Made by a program: the position numbers and the translations under genes. DNA of 43,905 nt. It comes from Rhodospirillales bacterium. GTDB lineage: Bacteria; Pseudomonadota; Alphaproteobacteria; Rhodospirillales; Casp-alpha2. Under the pieces are notes generated by a model. The model was not told the DNA's origin, made no database searches, and worked only from the letters and a program-made list of their open reading frames with translations. Position 1 is the first letter of the stretch, and the number at the start of each line of letters is the position of its first letter. Where the stretch lies: contig JAJFIJ010000139.1 in the NCBI GenBank assembly GCA_021775105.1, forward strand, positions 1 to 43,905. Direction: 5' to 3'. Of the stretch, positions 23,701-33,554 are shown piece after piece.

Positions 23701-26121
23701 CTAACTCCGCAGGCGTTCACCGCTGGGATCAAACGCCGGATGCGCGAGAATAACTGCCCGGTGAGGTTTCCCGAGAATGGCAATATCAACTTCGGTTCCG
23801 GGATTTGCCTGATCCGCCTTGACGAAACCAAGCGCCAGAGATGTGCTGACGGTAAACCCAAAAGCGCCGGAAGTAACACGACCAACCGGGGTGCCGTCCG
23901 GCAGAAAAACCGGCTCGCCGCCGCTGGCGTCTGCGCTGCTGGCCTCGACCGCGAGGCAGACCAGCAATTCACGGGGGGGACTGTCTTTGATCGAGAGATA
24001 GGCGTCACGCCCCAGAAAATCCGGTTTATCGGTCTTGATCAGTCCACCCAAACCAACCTCCTGAGGCCAGTATTCGGGGCTGTATTCGCGGCTCCAGGAA
24101 CCATAGCCCTTTTCCACCCTGAGCGAACCCAGAGCCCTGACGCCAACGGGACGAATGCCCAGATCCTTTCCGGTGTCGAGAAGTGCATCATAAATAGCTA
24201 GTTGGTGTTCCTCGGGAAAATGGAGCTCCCAGCCGAGGTCGCCACTGAACGAAACACGGAGGGCGACGGCATCAATGCCGGCAATCGTGATTTGCTGTGA
24301 GCGCATGAAGGGAAACGCTTCATTGGAAAGATCGGCGTTGGTCAGCCGCTGAAGCAGTTCACGGGATTTTGGCCCGGCAACATTGAACCCGCACCAGCTA
24401 TTGGTCAGTGACAAGAATTCGACTGTGCCGGGGCGATCAACCATCTGGAAAAACCGTTGATGATAGCGCTCGGCCATACCGGAGCCTATCATCAGGAATT
24501 CTTCTTCATCCAGCTTGGTGATAGTGAAATCGCCAGCAATACCGCCGCGCAGGCTGAGCATAGGCGTGAGGCAAGAACGGCCAACTCCCTTCGGTACATT
24601 GTTGGCAACCACTCGATTGAGCCAGCCGGCAGCACCAGCGCCTTTGATACGGTATCTGGCGAAGTTGGAAATATCGATAATCCCGACACCGCTACGGAGG
24701 TCGCGGCATTCTTCACCAACCGTTTCAAACCAGCTCTGGCGTTCGAACCCGTATTCTTCGGTCGCCTCCAGACCTTCCCGGCGATACCAGAGGGGGTGTT
24801 CCCAGCCGAAATTCAAACCGAATACCGCGCCTAATTCTTTTTGCCGTCCGTAGACGGGGCGGGTGCGAACGGGGCGCCCGGCTTCGCGTTCTTCGTTGGG
24901 AAAATGGATTTTGAAGCGGTGGCTATAACAGTCAAGGGCGCGAACCTTGGCGAAACTCTTGCTGGCCCAGTCGCCGTAGCGGGCCAGGTCCCACGGAAAC
25001 ATGTCGTATTCCGGCTCACCGTCAACAACCCATTGCGCCAGCAACAGACCAAGGCCGCCAGATTGAGAGAAGCCGGGAATGATCCCGGTGCAGCAGAAGT
25101 AATTTCGAAGCTCGGGCACGGGACCAAACAGCGCCGCCGCATCCGGTGCCCAGATCATCGGCCCGTTGATCACCCGGCGAATTCCGGCATCCGCCAGAAC
25201 CGGCACACGATCGCAGGCACGCATGATGTTCTCTTCAATCCGGTCGAGATCATCCGGCAGTAGCTCATGACCAAAATCCATCGGCGTGCCATCTTCGGCC
25301 CAGAACCGGCCATCCTTTTCGTAAGCCCCGACAAGCAGACCATTGCCTTCCTGACGCATGTAATATTCGCCATCGCGGTCAGCAACCGAGGGCAGGCGAC
25401 GCTCAAGCGCTTCAATCTCGGGGATGGTCTCGGTGACAAAATACTGATGTTCCATGGTCATCAGCGGCAGCTCGAATCCGGCCATGCGGGCAACTTCCCG
25501 GCCCCAAAGCCCGGCTGCATTGATCAGCACCTCGGTATGGATCGAGCCCTTTGGCGTTGTCACATCCCAGGTCCCGTCGGCACGCTGGTCGGTCGCGGTT
25601 ACGGGTGTAAACCGGTAAATTTCTGCCCCCATCGCCCGCGCACCCTGGGCATAGGCATGGGTCACGCCAGAGGGATCAACATTACCGCCATCAGGTTCGA
25701 ACATGATGCAGCGGATGCCATCGAAATCGACTAAAGGGTGAAGTTTTTCGGCCTCGTCACGGCTGACTTCGTAAAAATCCGCCTTGAAATACTTCGCCTT
25801 GGCTTCCTGGATACGGAGTTGATGAACCCGATCCTGTGTTTGCGCCAGATACAGCGAACCCGGCTGGAACACCCCGCAGCCCTGACTGGTTTCCTTCTCC
25901 AGTTCCTTGTAAAGCTGCATCGTGTAATACTGAATTTTCGAGATGTTGTTGTTGTCATGTAATCCGTGAATACCGGCTGCGGCGTGCCAGGTAGAGCCGG
26001 ACGTCAATTCGTCGCGCTCAAGCAGAACCACATCTTTCCAGCCGAGTTTAGCCAGATGATAAAGTATGGAGCAGCCGACAAGGCCGCCGCCGATGACGAC
26101 GGCACGCGTGTGGGTTTTCAT
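23701..26121 (-). CDS. Dimethylglycine/sarcosine dehydrogenase-like FAD enzyme with GcvT domain
   Basis: This 806-residue protein has an N-terminal DAO-type FAD domain (RAVVIGGGLVGCSILYHLAKLG is the dinucleotide fold), with His46 in LTSGSTWHAAAG at the position where DMGDH-family enzymes bind FAD covalently. The central FAO_M-type region and a C-terminal GcvT-like tetrahydrofolate-binding half (about 430-795) follow. Known members oxidatively demethylate dimethylglycine or sarcosine and pass the C1 unit to folate; here the exact substrate is open. The track starts at 26253; the ATG at 26121 fits the family. It stands alone, divergent from the second CHAT gene, with no betaine genes in view. 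Confidence 0.88.
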   Translation of the reverse strand: MKTHTRAVVIGGGLVGCSILYHLAKLGWKDVVLLERDELTSGSTWHAAAGIHGLHDNNNISKIQYYTMQLYKELEKETSQGCGVFQPGSLYLAQTQDRVHQLRIQEAKAKYFKADFYEVSRDEAEKLHPLVDFDGIRCIMFEPDGGNVDPSGVTHAYAQGARAMGAEIYRFTPVTATDQRADGTWDVTTPKGSIHTEVLINAAGLWGREVARMAGFELPLMTMEHQYFVTETIPEIEALERRLPSVADRDGEYYMRQEGNGLLVGAYEKDGRFWAEDGTPMDFGHELLPDDLDRIEENIMRACDRVPVLADAGIRRVINGPMIWAPDAAALFGPVPELRNYFCCTGIIPGFSQSGGLGLLLAQWVVDGEPEYDMFPWDLARYGDWASKSFAKVRALDCYSHRFKIHFPNEEREAGRPVRTRPVYGRQKELGAVFGLNFGWEHPLWYRREGLEATEEYGFERQSWFETVGEECRDLRSGVGIIDISNFARYRIKGAGAAGWLNRVVANNVPKGVGRSCLTPMLSLRGGIAGDFTITKLDEEEFLMIGSGMAERYHQRFFQMVDRPGTVEFLSLTNSWCGFNVAGPKSRELLQRLTNADLSNEAFPFMRSQQITIAGIDAVALRVSFSGDLGWELHFPEEHQLAIYDALLDTGKDLGIRPVGVRALGSLRVEKGYGSWSREYSPEYWPQEVGLGGLIKTDKPDFLGRDAYLSIKDSPPRELLVCLAVEASSADASGGEPVFLPDGTPVGRVTSGAFGFTVSTSLALGFVKADQANPGTEVDIAILGKPHRAVILAHPAFDPSGERLRS

Positions 26122-26324
26122 GGTTTCCGACTCCCGACAGAATTTTTTCCAGTAAACACGGGCAAACAAAGTGCCACAAGTTCGTAATCCAGAGGCTTTT
26201 TGAATTCTGGCCTTGTGACGAAGGGGAATATCGTCTCCGCGTCTGTGTCCCAATTTAACTGGTACGCGAACCCGGCTTTTGCGCTATAGTTGCGATGGTC
26301 TGGGGGCCAATCGGGGGAAATGCC

Positions 26325-29300
26325 ATGCGCGTTTTCAGAAAACTTGTTCTGGCAGGCATCGTTCTGGCATTTGCAGGTGGGTGCGCCACCGACAGCACCG
26401 ATGATGGTTTGCCAAAGCAAATACCGCAAAGCGCAAAAAAGTATTATAAAAAATATCAGGCTTCCAACAGCATAAAGGCATTTGCCTATTCACCCCATCA
26501 CTCAAAACCTTATGAGTACTGGTATGTAAGATGGTGCGCAAATCGGAATTCCGCCGAAGAGGCTATTGCCTGCGCCGTCAAAAAATGCACGAAACAAAAA
26601 AGAAACTCCCAAAGGGCCAACGATTACCCGACTGACTGTGTGCCGTTTGCTCTTGATGATCTTGTTATTGACGGAAAAAGCCCGTCAGAGATCGCGAAAA
26701 TAGCAGGGCGTCCTGATACCAGAGAACAATCCGGTGTCAGAAAAACGGCAAAAGCGCTGCCGTTGAAAGAGGCGATGGACGCAACTGTCAAATTCGAACA
26801 ACCGAAGATCAACGTTCCTCCGCGCACAATCAAGGATATCACCGCGATTCTGGATGAACAGAAACTGGTCAACCCTGAAGCAACCAGTAAATGGATCACG
26901 GTGTTGCGAAAACCGGTGCCAAAAACTGATGAACCGGCTGAACTGGCCGGATTCTATCTCCGTCGCGGGGTCGCTGCGTATTCGCTTGGCCATCTTCAAC
27001 AGGCGTTTGATGATATTCGACTGTCCGCTTCCCATCTTGAAAATGTATCCCTGTACGGAATGACCAGACTGGCTTCGGGTGGACGCCTGCGCAAGGGAGG
27101 GATTCTAAAATGGCAGGCCAAGCTGGAATCCCAGTTCGGCAATTATCGAAAGGCCCAACGATTGATCCGTGATCACCTGAAAAAAATTGGCCTAAAAAAA
27201 GGTTACGCTGGTCAGGCTGTCGCGCTCACGGATCAGTTGATTGCGTCTTATGCGCAGACAGGAGATGTACAGGGTGCCAGGGACGCACGCAAACATATCC
27301 GCCGTATTCTGAAGAACTGGCAAAACAAGACCGGCTCCGGAAAGAAAGCCAAACGCCTGCGTCTGTCAGCACAGGGGCTTGGTGGAAAATGGGATGGGGA
27401 GGTTCTGGAAATGCAGGGTCGGTGGCGAGAAGCGGAGCCATTTATCAGGCAATCGGTGGAAGACGCCCGCCTGATGGCCTCAATCGACAAAAAAGCACCA
27501 CATTTTATTTATCAACCCTATATTTCCCTATCCAACAATCTTCTCAGGCAGGGGAGGTTACTGGAGGCCGAAACCGTTGCCCGCGATGCCTTGCGGGGCG
27601 TGCTTGGGGTCGCCGGAAAATATAATCTTGAAACGATTAAATTTATCACGTCTCTGGCCGCCGTTCTTGAGGCTCAGGGACGGTTTCAGGAAGCTGCCGA
27701 TCTGCATAATGCGGGTCTGGATATCCAGAAACAGCTGAACGTGCCGAAAGGGTCCTATTTCGCCGAACAACGCCGCTTTCGTCTGGCCGAAATACTGGTT
27801 TCGCTTGAAGACTGGGACGGGGCGCTGACTCTTTTTGATCAGGTCAGAGACAACCTCAGCAAAACAAAAAAACTTTACCGCGGCTTGATCAAATCGAGTA
27901 TTGCTTACCCCCTGACCCTGACAAAGACCGGGCGCTTTGATGAAGCTATTGAACTGCTTTCGCCAATTCTCAACAAGGGAGACCCCAAACAGGCGCCGAA
28001 ACGTTACCAGAGAGCGGAAAAACTGGCGGTTCTGGCGATGGCGATGGCGGGAAGTGGCAAGACATCCGAAGCCTTCAGGGTTTATCGTCGTGCCATTCCC
28101 TTTTTGACCACCGACAGGGATGAGCTGGCCCCGGGCACATTGACCAGAACGGCAAAAGAAGACCGCCTGATTCTTATTCTCGACGACTATATAAAATTTA
28201 TTGCACAAACGCATAAAAGCGGTGGATCAGATATAGATGCTGGCGCGGAAATTTTCCGCGTTACAGATGTAATTCGCGGACGGTCCGTGCAAACCGCCCT
28301 TGCGGCTTCCGGTGCCAGAATGGCCGCAGGGCGTGATGATCTGGCGGAATTGGCGCGACGTGAACAGGACGCCGCACGGCAAATGGCGAAGTTGGCGGAT
28401 ATATTGAGCCAGTTGTTTTCTGCCCCGACTGACCAGCAGGACCCGAAGGTGACAGCGGACCTGCGCGGTCGGATTGACGAGTTGCGCCGGGCCAGGGAGA
28501 CCTTGTTAAGTGAAATCAGGTCCAATTTTCCTGACTACGCCGCCCTCATCAAATTCGAACCGCCATCCGTAGCGCAAGTCCAGGAACTGTTGTCAGCCAA
28601 CGAGGTCCTGATTTCATTTTATATTGCCGGGGACCGGACCTACAGTTGGACGATTCCCAAAACCGGTTCCATCGGGTTTTCAGAAATCAGCATGAGCGCA
28701 GCGGAAATCACCACTGCTGTTGCAAGCTTGCGCCGCGCCCTCGACCCCGGTCAGATCGGTAAATTAAGTGACATTCCCGAGTTCGATACCGCCGCCGCCT
28801 ACCGTCTTTATGAAAAGCTGTTCAAACCACTACAAGCCAACTGGCAAGAGGCGAAGAACATTCTGTTTGTCGGTGACGGCGCATTACGCCAATTGCCAAT
28901 TTCCATGTTGCCGACAAGTCCGCCGGTCGCCCGCCCTGACAAGGGGTTGCCATTTGATCATTATCGTTCTGTTCAATGGCTGGCGCGCAGCCATAGCGTG
29001 ACAGTATTGCCATCGGTGGCATCGCTTCAGGTCATTCGCAAGGCGCGACGTGCGGGCCGAAATCCACGTCCCTTCCTGGGGTTTGGCGACCCGTATTTCA
29101 GCAAAGCCCAGGAAATTGCCGCTGGCAAACAGTCGCCAACTGTTGAGCTGGCTTCGCGAGGAACGGCACTGCGCAACTCACCAAAAACCCGATCGGTTGA
29201 CAGCGCTGCGATTGCAACTCTGCCCCGGTTGCCCGATACCCGCACGGAAATCAAATCAATTGCTTCCGCGCTGGGCGCACTGCCGGGTCGCGATGTTTAT

Positions 29301-29861
29301 CTCGGCGAGCGGGCGACGGAAGAACAGGTCAAACGCATGGACCTGAAACCCTACAAGGTTATTTCCTTCGCCACCCACGGTCTGGTATCCGGAGACCTTG
29401 ACGGACTTGACCAACCGGCTTTGGCGCTTTCATCGCCGCAAGTCAGTGGCGGGCAGGGCGATGGCCTGCTGACCATGGAAGAAATTCTCGGGCTCCGGCT
29501 GAATGCCGATTGGGTTGTCCTTTCCGCCTGCAACACAGCTGCGGCCAGCGGGGCCGGGGCCGAAGCCATATCCGGTTTGGGGCGGGCCTTTTTTTACGCC
29601 GGTGCACGCGCCCTGCTGGTCAGCAACTGGCCGGTTCATTCCGGGGCAACGACAAATCTGATGAAAAAACTTTTTGCCCTGCAAGCTAACGAGGTTGAAC
29701 TCGGGCGTGCCGACGCGCTACGTCAGGCACGGCTTCATATGATTGACGAGGGGACGCAGAAGGATCGTCAGGGCACCCCGATTTTCTCGTATGCGCATCC
29801 CATCTTCTGGGCACCATTTGCCATTATTGGTGATGGTGGCGGAGCACAGGCCGGATCGTAA
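26325..29861 (+). CDS. TPR-CHAT lipoprotein with extra cysteine-rich N-terminal domain, copy 2
   Basis: The second CHAT protein is 1178 residues from the ATG at 26325, which has GGGGGA upstream (the track's 26295 start lacks one). Its lipobox FAGGC puts the lipid anchor near residue 20. Residues about 40-130 form an extra domain absent from copy 1, with four or more Cys (WCANRNSAEEAIACAVKKC...DCVPFALDDLVIDG) that recalls DUF4189-like repeats. TPR-type helices (about 190-680) and a CHAT domain follow, with His1018 (FATHGLVSGD) and Cys1069 (LSACNTAAA). Copy 1 and copy 2 share domain order and ends but differ widely, so duplication is old. It is convergent with the FMN-binding gene, 2 bp apart. 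Confidence 0.9.
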   Translation: MRVFRKLVLAGIVLAFAGGCATDSTDDGLPKQIPQSAKKYYKKYQASNSIKAFAYSPHHSKPYEYWYVRWCANRNSAEEAIACAVKKCTKQKRNSQRANDYPTDCVPFALDDLVIDGKSPSEIAKIAGRPDTREQSGVRKTAKALPLKEAMDATVKFEQPKINVPPRTIKDITAILDEQKLVNPEATSKWITVLRKPVPKTDEPAELAGFYLRRGVAAYSLGHLQQAFDDIRLSASHLENVSLYGMTRLASGGRLRKGGILKWQAKLESQFGNYRKAQRLIRDHLKKIGLKKGYAGQAVALTDQLIASYAQTGDVQGARDARKHIRRILKNWQNKTGSGKKAKRLRLSAQGLGGKWDGEVLEMQGRWREAEPFIRQSVEDARLMASIDKKAPHFIYQPYISLSNNLLRQGRLLEAETVARDALRGVLGVAGKYNLETIKFITSLAAVLEAQGRFQEAADLHNAGLDIQKQLNVPKGSYFAEQRRFRLAEILVSLEDWDGALTLFDQVRDNLSKTKKLYRGLIKSSIAYPLTLTKTGRFDEAIELLSPILNKGDPKQAPKRYQRAEKLAVLAMAMAGSGKTSEAFRVYRRAIPFLTTDRDELAPGTLTRTAKEDRLILILDDYIKFIAQTHKSGGSDIDAGAEIFRVTDVIRGRSVQTALAASGARMAAGRDDLAELARREQDAARQMAKLADILSQLFSAPTDQQDPKVTADLRGRIDELRRARETLLSEIRSNFPDYAALIKFEPPSVAQVQELLSANEVLISFYIAGDRTYSWTIPKTGSIGFSEISMSAAEITTAVASLRRALDPGQIGKLSDIPEFDTAAAYRLYEKLFKPLQANWQEAKNILFVGDGALRQLPISMLPTSPPVARPDKGLPFDHYRSVQWLARSHSVTVLPSVASLQVIRKARRAGRNPRPFLGFGDPYFSKAQEIAAGKQSPTVELASRGTALRNSPKTRSVDSAAIATLPRLPDTRTEIKSIASALGALPGRDVYLGERATEEQVKRMDLKPYKVISFATHGLVSGDLDGLDQPALALSSPQVSGGQGDGLLTMEEILGLRLNADWVVLSACNTAAASGAGAEAISGLGRAFFYAGARALLVSNWPVHSGATTNLMKKLFALQANEVELGRADALRQARLHMIDEGTQKDRQGTPIFSYAHPIFWAPFAIIGDGGGAQAGS

Positions 29862-29863
29862 AA

Positions 29864-30475
29864 TCAGTACAGGCGCTGGCGATATCTGGTTTGCATGGCG
29901 TCCTGTGATTCCGCTTCTTCCGTTGCACCGATCTGGTCGCTGATCATGCGACCCATGCTGGGCAGTTCACTTCTGTCGATTTTTCCGTCCGGGTCCCAAA
30001 GGTTTGAGCGCATCAGGGCCTTGGCACAATGGAGATAGGCGACCTTGATCGACACAACGAGAACTGTTGCCGGAGGTTTTTCGTTAACGACAAAACGGCC
30101 GAGCAGTTCCACATCATCGCGAATCTCGGCGACACCGTTGATGCGTAAAGTCTCATCAACACCCGGAATCAGGAAGATCAAAGCGACGTTGGGGTTTTCC
30201 AGAATGTTTTCGAAAGTATCAAGGCGGTTATTGCCGGGGCGATCCGGGATTGCCAGACGACCATCATCCAATACATGCACAAAACCCGGTAATTCCCCGC
30301 GCGGCGAAACATCAGCAGGTCCCTGGGTGGATGACGACCCGATCACCAGAAATGGCGACAGGGAAATGAAATGCCGACAATGTTTGTCAAGATGTGAAAG
30401 TTCTTTCTGAACCGACCGGCCCGCTGCCGGTTTGTAATGTTGCCGAAGGTCCTCCAGCGTATCGATTACGCTCAT
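29864..30475 (-). CDS. Pyridoxamine 5'-phosphate oxidase-like FMN-binding protein (MSMEG_1061 type)
   Basis: This 203-residue protein has the split-barrel FMN fold: HFISLSPFLVIGSSSTQGPADVSPRGELPGFVHVLDD, then IPDRPGNNRLDTFENILENPNVALIFLIPGVDETLRINGVAEI, and HCAKALMRSNLWDPD. This pattern fits the MSMEG_1061 subgroup of PNPOx-like proteins, whose reactions are mostly unknown; use of F420 or FMN-linked reduction is possible. The track starts at 30631, but that extension lies inside bpt. The ATG at 30475 overlaps the bpt stop (ATGA), so the two are translationally coupled, bpt first. A true PdxH is less likely given the sequence. Confidence 0.87.
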   Translation of the reverse strand: MSVIDTLEDLRQHYKPAAGRSVQKELSHLDKHCRHFISLSPFLVIGSSSTQGPADVSPRGELPGFVHVLDDGRLAIPDRPGNNRLDTFENILENPNVALIFLIPGVDETLRINGVAEIRDDVELLGRFVVNEKPPATVLVVSIKVAYLHCAKALMRSNLWDPDGKIDRSELPSMGRMISDQIGATEEAESQDAMQTRYRQRLY

Positions 30476-31206
30476 TTCGGAAGTTTTCTTTGCAACGGTT
30501 TCCATCCTTCCGGCGTGTGCATTTCCAGCGGCGGAAAGGTCGCCTTGTAGGCCATTTTCCGCGAGCTTTCGACCCAGAACCCGAGATACACATACCCAAG
30601 CCCCTGAAGCCGGGCATTTTCGATCAGCCACAGGATCATGTAGGTGCCAAGGCTGCGGGTATCTTCCTCAGGATCAAAGAAACTGTAGACAGCGGACAAT
30701 CCGTCTTCAACACGGTCCGCCAGCATCACACCGACAAGGCGCCCGTCCGGTGTTCGAAATTCAGCGACAAAAGTATCAATCGGCGTTTCTTCAATCAGAG
30801 CCTGATATTCGTAAAAATCCATTTTTGCCATATCGCCGCTGGCGTGACGGGCATGCTGATAGTCGGTAAATATCTGATACTGTTCAGTTGTTGCCGCCGG
30901 ACCCGATTCGTCGGCGGTGACATCAAGGTTCTTGCCCAGAATTCGGCGCTGCGAACGCGATGGCGTGAAGCCGGGCGCAACAATCCGGACCGGGATGCAT
31001 TCCTGACAACCAGGACAGGCCGGGGCGTAAACGATACCATGGCTGCGCCGGAAACCGGCCATCGACAGTTGATCATGCAGGCGGACGGCATCCCGCCCGA
31101 CGAGTTCAGTCACCACCCGGCGTTCCGCCCGTCCTTCAATATAGGGGCAGGGCAGGCTGGTGGTGGCAAAAAAGAAATGTGTGCCGTATATGGGTTGGTG
31201 ACGCAT
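30472..31206 (-). CDS. bpt: Aspartate/glutamate leucyltransferase
   Basis: Bpt transfers leucine from Leu-tRNA to N-terminal Asp or Glu of proteins, marking them for ClpS/ClpAP degradation in the N-end rule pathway. The 244-residue protein is homologous to eukaryotic Ate1: FFFATTSLPCPYIEGRAERRVVTEL contains the N-terminal CPY motif, YAPACPGCQECIPVRI the Cys-pair motif, and the C-terminal half (YSFFDPEEDTRSLGTYMILWLIE, GYVYLGFWV) is a GNAT-like fold. The ORF track begins at a GTG at 31224; the ATG at 31206 is equally possible and preferred. It is followed by the coupled FMN-binding gene and preceded by motB-motA on the same strand. Confidence 0.93.
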   Translation of the reverse strand: MRHQPIYGTHFFFATTSLPCPYIEGRAERRVVTELVGRDAVRLHDQLSMAGFRRSHGIVYAPACPGCQECIPVRIVAPGFTPSRSQRRILGKNLDVTADESGPAATTEQYQIFTDYQHARHASGDMAKMDFYEYQALIEETPIDTFVAEFRTPDGRLVGVMLADRVEDGLSAVYSFFDPEEDTRSLGTYMILWLIENARLQGLGYVYLGFWVESSRKMAYKATFPPLEMHTPEGWKPLQRKLPK

Positions 31207-31310
31207 TCGATCCGTATTTTCCACCTGTACGCAGAAAAATCTGCCTGCAAAAAGGTTAGGCGAAGCCTTTCATCGAATCAACAGATAACAAATCACGATA
31301 ACCCGATCAG

Positions 31311-32423
31311 TTATTGTGCCTCAATAGCCGGCTGCAGTTCCAGAATAACGCCCAACCCGTCTGGCGTTATTTGATGAGGAATGCTCGACGGAATACCCGA
31401 TGAAATAGGCGCAGAGTTGCCGCCAGGAACAGCAGAACTACCACTTTCCTGCAACTGCTGGCGCTTAATGTCACCAAGACCTGGCAATACCTCTTCTTCT
31501 TTCTTGGGTTCAGCTTTGGCCGGATTGCCTTCTCCAGTCCCCTTGAGCAGGATAATTGACAGTCGCCGATTGCGGGAATTTTTTGGATCATCGACCAGCA
31601 GGGGTTCGGTTGCCGCCTTGCCAACGACACTGGAAAAGCGATTTTCCGGGACCTTGAAATGCTGCAACGAACGGCGGGTAGAATTCGCCCGATCCGCCGA
31701 AAGCTCCCAGTTGCTATAACCATTGTCAGTGACAAAGGGCACTGAATCCGTATGTCCGGAGATCGAAAGTTTGTTAGGTAATTGGGAGATCACCTTGGCC
31801 ACCAGTTCAAGCAGGCGCTTGGTATGCAGATACATATCCGCGCCGCCGCTCGGGAACATTGCAAGGCCATCCTGATCAACCAACTGAATCCGCAATCCCT
31901 CCGGCGTATTATCGACCATCAGACTTTCCGCCAACTGGCGCATCTGCGGGATACCGGCGATGGTTTCCTCCAGCTCTTCCTTGGCTTTTTCGAACTGTTC
32001 CTGCTCCGCCTTCTCCAGCGCTTCGGCAGACGGGTCGGATGAGCTCACGCCGTCACCGTCACCCTCAGCCTGACTTTCTGAATCGTCTTCGCCGCCGGTT
32101 CCGGCTTTCGGTGGCGGCAGATCAACCGTCACCGCATCACGCGATGTCGAACTGGAAGCCGCACCTTCTTCGGTGATGGTTTTGCCGCCCAGAATATCGC
32201 CGCTACCGCTGGTCGAACTGGATGCAGTCACCGGGGCAAAGTAGTTGGATATACCCTCAAGCTGTTCCTGGGTAACTGAATTCAACAACCACAACAGCAG
32301 AAAGAAGGCCATCATGGCCGTCACGAAATCGGCGTAAGCAATCTTCCACGCGCCACCATGGGCACCGGCATGGCCCTTGTTGATCTTCTTGATGATAATC
32401 GGTTGCGGGCCAGCTTCAGCCAT
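31311..32423 (-). CDS. motB: Flagellar motor stator protein MotB
   Basis: MotB anchors the flagellar stator to peptidoglycan and carries the proton-conducting Asp. The 370-residue protein starts with a basic cytosolic end, then one membrane helix YADFVTAMMAFFLLLWLLNSV with the conserved Asp32. A long acidic, Ser/Glu-rich linker (about 80-160) precedes the OmpA-like domain (about 185-310; LSISGHTDSVPFVTDNGYSNWELSADRANS). The C-terminal 60 residues, rich in Pro and Glu/Gln, extend past the usual domain. It begins 34 bp after motA and is in the same operon. The linker is longer than in E. coli. Confidence 0.95.
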   Translation of the reverse strand: MAEAGPQPIIIKKINKGHAGAHGGAWKIAYADFVTAMMAFFLLLWLLNSVTQEQLEGISNYFAPVTASSSTSGSGDILGGKTITEEGAASSSTSRDAVTVDLPPPKAGTGGEDDSESQAEGDGDGVSSSDPSAEALEKAEQEQFEKAKEELEETIAGIPQMRQLAESLMVDNTPEGLRIQLVDQDGLAMFPSGGADMYLHTKRLLELVAKVISQLPNKLSISGHTDSVPFVTDNGYSNWELSADRANSTRRSLQHFKVPENRFSSVVGKAATEPLLVDDPKNSRNRRLSIILLKGTGEGNPAKAEPKKEEEVLPGLGDIKRQQLQESGSSAVPGGNSAPISSGIPSSIPHQITPDGLGVILELQPAIEAQ

Positions 32424-32457
32424 ATTGCATTCCTGGTTTAAGTTCCATTAGACACAG

Positions 32458-33318
32458 CTAACCCAACGGTGGCAGATTTCCGATGGTTTCCTCGACTTCT
32501 GCAAATGTCGGACGCATGTCACCGGCCAGGGTTTTACGGGCGAATTCGACGGAAACCTGTGGTGCGTATCCCTGCATGTGCCCCATCAGGGCAACCTTGA
32601 TACATTGCATGTAATGACCGTCTGATCCGTAAATCGCGCTCAGGGAACTGGCCATCGGTGCAAGTATTCCATAGGACATGAAAATTCCGAAAAATGTACC
32701 GACCAGTGCCGCAGCAATCAGTCCGCCCAGAATTTCCGGTGGTTCGGTGATCGAACTCATGGTGACGATAACGCCGAGCACAGCGGCAACAATCCCCAAG
32801 GCAGGAACCGCATCGGCGAAAGCCTGAATTGCGCCGGCAATCGCGTGTTGCTCTCCGTGGTGAATTTCCAGTTCCTCATCCATCACGGCCTCAACTTCGT
32901 GCGGCGTATTGGCCCCCAAAGTCAGGAGACGCAGGTAATCACAGAGAAATTCAACAGCGTGGTGATCTCCCTGAAACATCGGAAATGCACCGAACAACGC
33001 ACTGTCGTTCGGATTCTCGACATGGCTTTCCAAGGCAAGGTCGCCTTTCGACTTGGCCAGTTTGAAAACCGAGTAAAGAACGCTTAGCAGTTCGGCGTAA
33101 TGATCCTTTTTATATTTTGGCCCCTTAATCAGGGTTCCTATGCATTTCGCTGATCCTATCAACACAGGTTTCGGGTTGGCGACCACAAACGCGCCAATAC
33201 CGCCCCCAAGAATGATCAGAAATTCAATGGGTTGCCATAGGACACCGAGATCCCCGTGAATGGAATAGCCCCCAAAAATACAGCCGATAACGACGATAAT
33301 TCCAACGATGAAGAGCAT
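32458..33318 (-). CDS. motA: Flagellar motor stator protein MotA
   Basis: MotA forms, with MotB, the ion-driven stator that powers flagellar rotation. The 286-residue protein has the four membrane helices expected: about 2-22, 28-50, 165-190 and 200-225 (for example LFIVGIIVVIGCIFGGY and ALGIVAAVLGVIVTMSSI), a large cytosolic loop between the second and third with charged residues that touch FliG, and PEILGGLIAAALVGTFFGIFMSYGILAP. The GIVAAVLGV and PP.(I/L)G segments are conserved. A good ATG start lies at 33318. The upstream 33319-33554 region is shared with the divergent methyltransferase gene. Confidence 0.95.
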   Translation of the reverse strand: MLFIVGIIVVIGCIFGGYSIHGDLGVLWQPIEFLIILGGGIGAFVVANPKPVLIGSAKCIGTLIKGPKYKKDHYAELLSVLYSVFKLAKSKGDLALESHVENPNDSALFGAFPMFQGDHHAVEFLCDYLRLLTLGANTPHEVEAVMDEELEIHHGEQHAIAGAIQAFADAVPALGIVAAVLGVIVTMSSITEPPEILGGLIAAALVGTFFGIFMSYGILAPMASSLSAIYGSDGHYMQCIKVALMGHMQGYAPQVSVEFARKTLAGDMRPTFAEVEETIGNLPPLG

Positions 33319-33554
33319 TTACAGTCCTGAATTTCCCTCTAACTACACGCTACGGCAGTCGGTCTATAGAGCTTTGTTGATATTGTTGTCGCAAACGCTA
33401 TCGTCTAGTACCTGAACGAGCAAGTTTTATGTCATTTCAAGACATTTCATTATACTAAGTAGTTGCAACAAATGAGAAACAAAAATTCTTCTCTACTGAC
33501 GTGCCGACCCGCAAAGTGGTCTCCGATAGGGGATTGTATACCCCGATTTTTGTC

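Noticed and set aside
31231-31272. Hairpins between bpt and motB (GCAGA-AAAA-TCTGC and AGGC-GAA-GCCT) as a motAB terminator
   Set aside because: Short stems and a weak T-run; called neither a terminator nor a regulatory element.
30394-31374. 326-residue plus-strand ORF in the track
   Set aside because: It lies antisense to bpt and the PNPOx-like gene, both strongly supported by family motifs. It has no recognisable domain or ribosome binding site.
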